From NCBI GenBank assembly GCA_016929465.1, contig JAFGIT010000216.1:1-7006 (forward strand): a DNA stretch of 7,006 nucleotides, in the 5' to 3' direction. The stretch comes from JAFGIT01 sp016929465 [NCBI: Candidatus Coatesbacteria bacterium]. GTDB taxonomy: Bacteria; B130-G9. Under the pieces are notes generated by a model. The model saw only the letters and a program-made list of their open reading frames with translations. It was not told the origin of the DNA and ran no database searches. The position numbers and the translations under genes are program-made. This document shows, in pieces, positions 5,161 through 7,006 of the stretch (its first letter is position 1; each line of letters begins with the position of its first letter).

Positions 5161-7006
5161 TTAAGTCATTCTCCCACTCATGGAGTATCCTTGCATCATG
5201 CTTCTGAGTGCTAACGCAATTCGACAGTTCTGAGTAATTTCCGGCCTCATCGAATGCCTTTAGCGCAAGATAATATACAGTGTTGGGCTGAGGCAATTCA
5301 AAGAGGAGATTCTCGATTTCTCCGGGGAATGACGGCAGGTATAGAACGAGCACCGGGAAGGCCAACTCGAAATCGACGTCATTTTTTATCTCTGTGGTCG
5401 AAAGGCGGATGTCATAGCCTCTTGCGCGACCAAGGGCGCCGTCGTCGCCCGGAGCCGTCCAAGTAAGCCTCGTATGGGTCCACTCGTCATTCACTTCGGC
5501 GTTCAGGTCATCCACCCTGGACGGTGGCGTCCGGTCCTTTGTGAAGTCATAGAGCCGTAGGCAATAGACGTCATTGAACATCTCTTGATAATCGTAGCCG
5601 CAGATTATGACCATGTATCCATAGGGCCCCAATAGCCCCGATGGAACTATGGTCAAGGGAGTCCGAACCAGTGGCGATCTCGGGATGCCGGTCAGTATTG
5701 GCTCCAGATCAGTCCAATTCTGGCCGTCGATGTCATAGGAATAGATTTCATTCGAGACCGACTCGAGACGGGTCCTGCCCCCGAAGGTGATTATCCTGTT
5801 CATCGAGGGATCGTATTGCATGTCGTGTATGTAAGTCTCCATCGGAAGAGTCCCTTGCACCGGCATGGATATCCAGGTCAGCGATGCAGGCTCCATCATG
5901 TAAATGCTGCTCGATACGCCGTCCTCGCCGAAGCCACCGAAGAGGAAGGCACGATCGATTTGCTCCGCGTAGGCGATCGCGGTGAGATAGACGAACGATG
6001 GGGACGCTCCCGTACTCTGATGAGTTGACCAAACGTGTGTATCGAGGTCGAAGGCATAAAAGTCAGTGCGAAAGTCTGCCTCCGATGCCATCATGAATGC
6101 ACCGTAGTAGAGCAATCGGTCTCGACGTGCATCGAGAAATCCCGAACCAATCAGCGGAGTGCCCTCTGAAGGGTCGAATATCGGTGCATCCCCAACAGGT
6201 TCATATCTCACCCATGAATGGTCGGAGAGGATGAGTTGATATACATCTCGGTCGAATGCAAGCATCCAGATGCAGTCTCTGACGGAATCGAAATGGGCGA
6301 GGCACCTGCCAAATGGCGGGAACAGGCCGGATGTCTCGATGATCTCCCAGGCCATCTTCTCCAGGTCCAGGTAATAGAGAATCCCCTCCTCTTCGTAGTC
6401 CGCGGTCCCACCCAAGAGGTAGATACGCTTGCGTGTGGGATCGAGTACGGTCTGATGATTAAATCTTGGACTGGGTGTCGGTCCCGCTGGTTCTACCTGG
6501 AACCAATCCACGTCGGAACTCGGCTCTGCAATGAGGAGCGCAGATGGCAGACCATCACGCCCGTGCTCATCATACGCCGTGATGAAGACCTCGTATTGAG
6601 TCCCGTTTTCGAGACCTCTGATTGTATAGCTCCTGTTTGGGCCCACATCGATGCCGATTGTCTCCTGTCCGGATTTGCCTCCGTCCACGCTTGCATCGAT
6701 GCTCCGGTAGTGGACGCGATAGCCTCGAACGAAGAGATTTTCTGGAGCAGACCATTCGACGAGCGCAGAGCGGTCCCCGGCGACGATTGTCGCAAGCGTC
6801 GGCGCGTCGATCAATTCCTCCGGCGACGCGATGTGTTCATCCGGACTGTAGTCACACTCGTTTGTACATGCATCGACGGATGTTACCGAGATGTGATACG
6901 TTTTCTCGTTGTCCAGTCCCGTCAGGTCGATGGAAGTGCTATCAAACACCCTTATGGGAGATGCACCCTGCTCGGCGTCGGTTCCCTCGTACGGCTCGCA
7001 GCACCC
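5093..7006 (-). CDS. Secreted multidomain protein with fibronectin type III domains and a Kelch propeller, N-terminus outside window
   Basis: The frame is open to the right edge. The GTG at 6947-6949 is internal: the 19 codons before it continue the same fibronectin-III domain (C-C-E-P-Y-E-G...S-P-I-R), so the start lies beyond 7006. About 637 residues are visible. In order: the end of one FN3 domain (7006 to about 6820) with L-T-G-L-D-N-E-K-T-Y; a second FN3 (about 6811-6527) with VEWSAP and ITAYDE; about six Kelch-like blades (about 6484-5540), each with a hydrophobic strand, a GG or similar pair and a later Trp, spaced 50-55 residues; a third FN3 (about 5533-5204) with LTWTAPGDDG and ALKAFDEAGNYSELS; and a 35-residue tail ending at TAG (5093-5095). 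This is the style of surface or extracellular proteins: FN3 domains as spacers, the propeller as a binding platform. No catalytic residues, C-terminal anchor or sorting signal are apparent. The ligand is unknown. The downstream gene begins inside its 3' end. Confidence 0.85.
   Translation of the reverse strand, partial: GCCEPYEGTDAEQGASPIRVFDSTSIDLTGLDNEKTYHISVTSVDACTNECDYSPDEHIASPEELIDAPTLATIVAGDRSALVEWSAPENLFVRGYRVHYRSIDASVDGGKSGQETIGIDVGPNRSYTIRGLENGTQYEVFITAYDEHGRDGLPSALLIAEPSSDVDWFQVEPAGPTPSPRFNHQTVLDPTRKRIYLLGGTADYEEEGILYYLDLEKMAWEIIETSGLFPPFGRCLAHFDSVRDCIWMLAFDRDVYQLILSDHSWVRYEPVGDAPIFDPSEGTPLIGSGFLDARRDRLLYYGAFMMASEADFRTDFYAFDLDTHVWSTHQSTGASPSFVYLTAIAYAEQIDRAFLFGGFGEDGVSSSIYMMEPASLTWISMPVQGTLPMETYIHDMQYDPSMNRIITFGGRTRLESVSNEIYSYDIDGQNWTDLEPILTGIPRSPLVRTPLTIVPSGLLGPYGYMVIICGYDYQEMFNDVYCLRLYDFTKDRTPPSRVDDLNAEVNDEWTHTRLTWTAPGDDGALGRARGYDIRLSTTEIKNDVDFELAFPVLVLYLPSFPGEIENLLFELPQPNTVYYLALKAFDEAGNYSELSNCVSTQKHDARILHEWENDLIGSDWQNLIGNRTEVGPPAYRN
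5171..5175 (-). promoter_or_regulatory. Likely ribosome binding site for the TTG-started exported protein
   Basis: On the minus strand this reads GGGAG, 10 bases before the TTG at 5160 and inside the 3' end of the Kelch gene. The spacing is slightly long but workable. It is the main reason for preferring the overlapping start over later in-frame codons. Confidence 0.4.

Noticed and set aside
6947-6949. GTG as the start of the Kelch/FN3 protein
   Set aside because: The frame is open upstream to the edge, and the upstream codons continue the same FN3 domain; the gene is truncated by the window.

Overview
The window reads as chromosomal DNA from a Gram-negative bacterium of moderate GC content. 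It holds two convergent gene blocks. A plus-strand block (1-2823) encodes the end of a mannose-family phosphotransferase (PTS) locus. A minus-strand block (7006-2924) encodes a large secreted Kelch/fibronectin-III protein, a small exported beta-rich protein and a family 4 type glycosyltransferase. A mannose-family EIID followed directly by HPr and Enzyme I is an arrangement I associate with Deltaproteobacteria and several FCB-type or candidate phyla. Fibronectin-III domains carrying a 'W-T-A-P-G-D-D-G' signature also recall those candidate phyla (Eisenbacteria, Krumholzibacteria and relatives). This taxonomic placement is inference from gene style, not a sequence match.

Plus strand: EIID (1-753, possibly beginning upstream of the window), HPr (782-1060) and Enzyme I (1066-2823) are separated by only 28 and 5 bases and almost certainly form one operon. 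Enzyme I takes phosphate from phosphoenolpyruvate and passes it to HPr. HPr would then feed the EIIA/EIIB components, which probably lie upstream with EIIC. EIID is the membrane partner of EIIC. All Enzyme I catalytic residues checked are present. HPr keeps both His15 and Ser46, but its active-site loop departs from consensus.

A 100-base gap (2824-2923) separates the converging 3' ends and shows no convincing terminator.

Minus strand, in transcription order: the Kelch/FN3 protein enters from the right edge without its N-terminus and ends at 5093. The next gene starts inside its 3' end (about 68 bases of overlap) and encodes a signal-anchored protein with a CxxCxxC motif. The glycosyltransferase follows with a 4-base TTGA stop/start overlap. 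The last two genes both appear to use TTG starts. The overlaps point to one translationally coupled transcript, although the products have no obvious common pathway.

No RNA genes, mobile elements, CRISPR arrays, attachment sites or nucleotide repeats were found. Nothing here clearly amounts to a new system. The most interesting points are the HPr active-site variant, the small cysteine-motif exported protein and the coupled minus-strand cluster.
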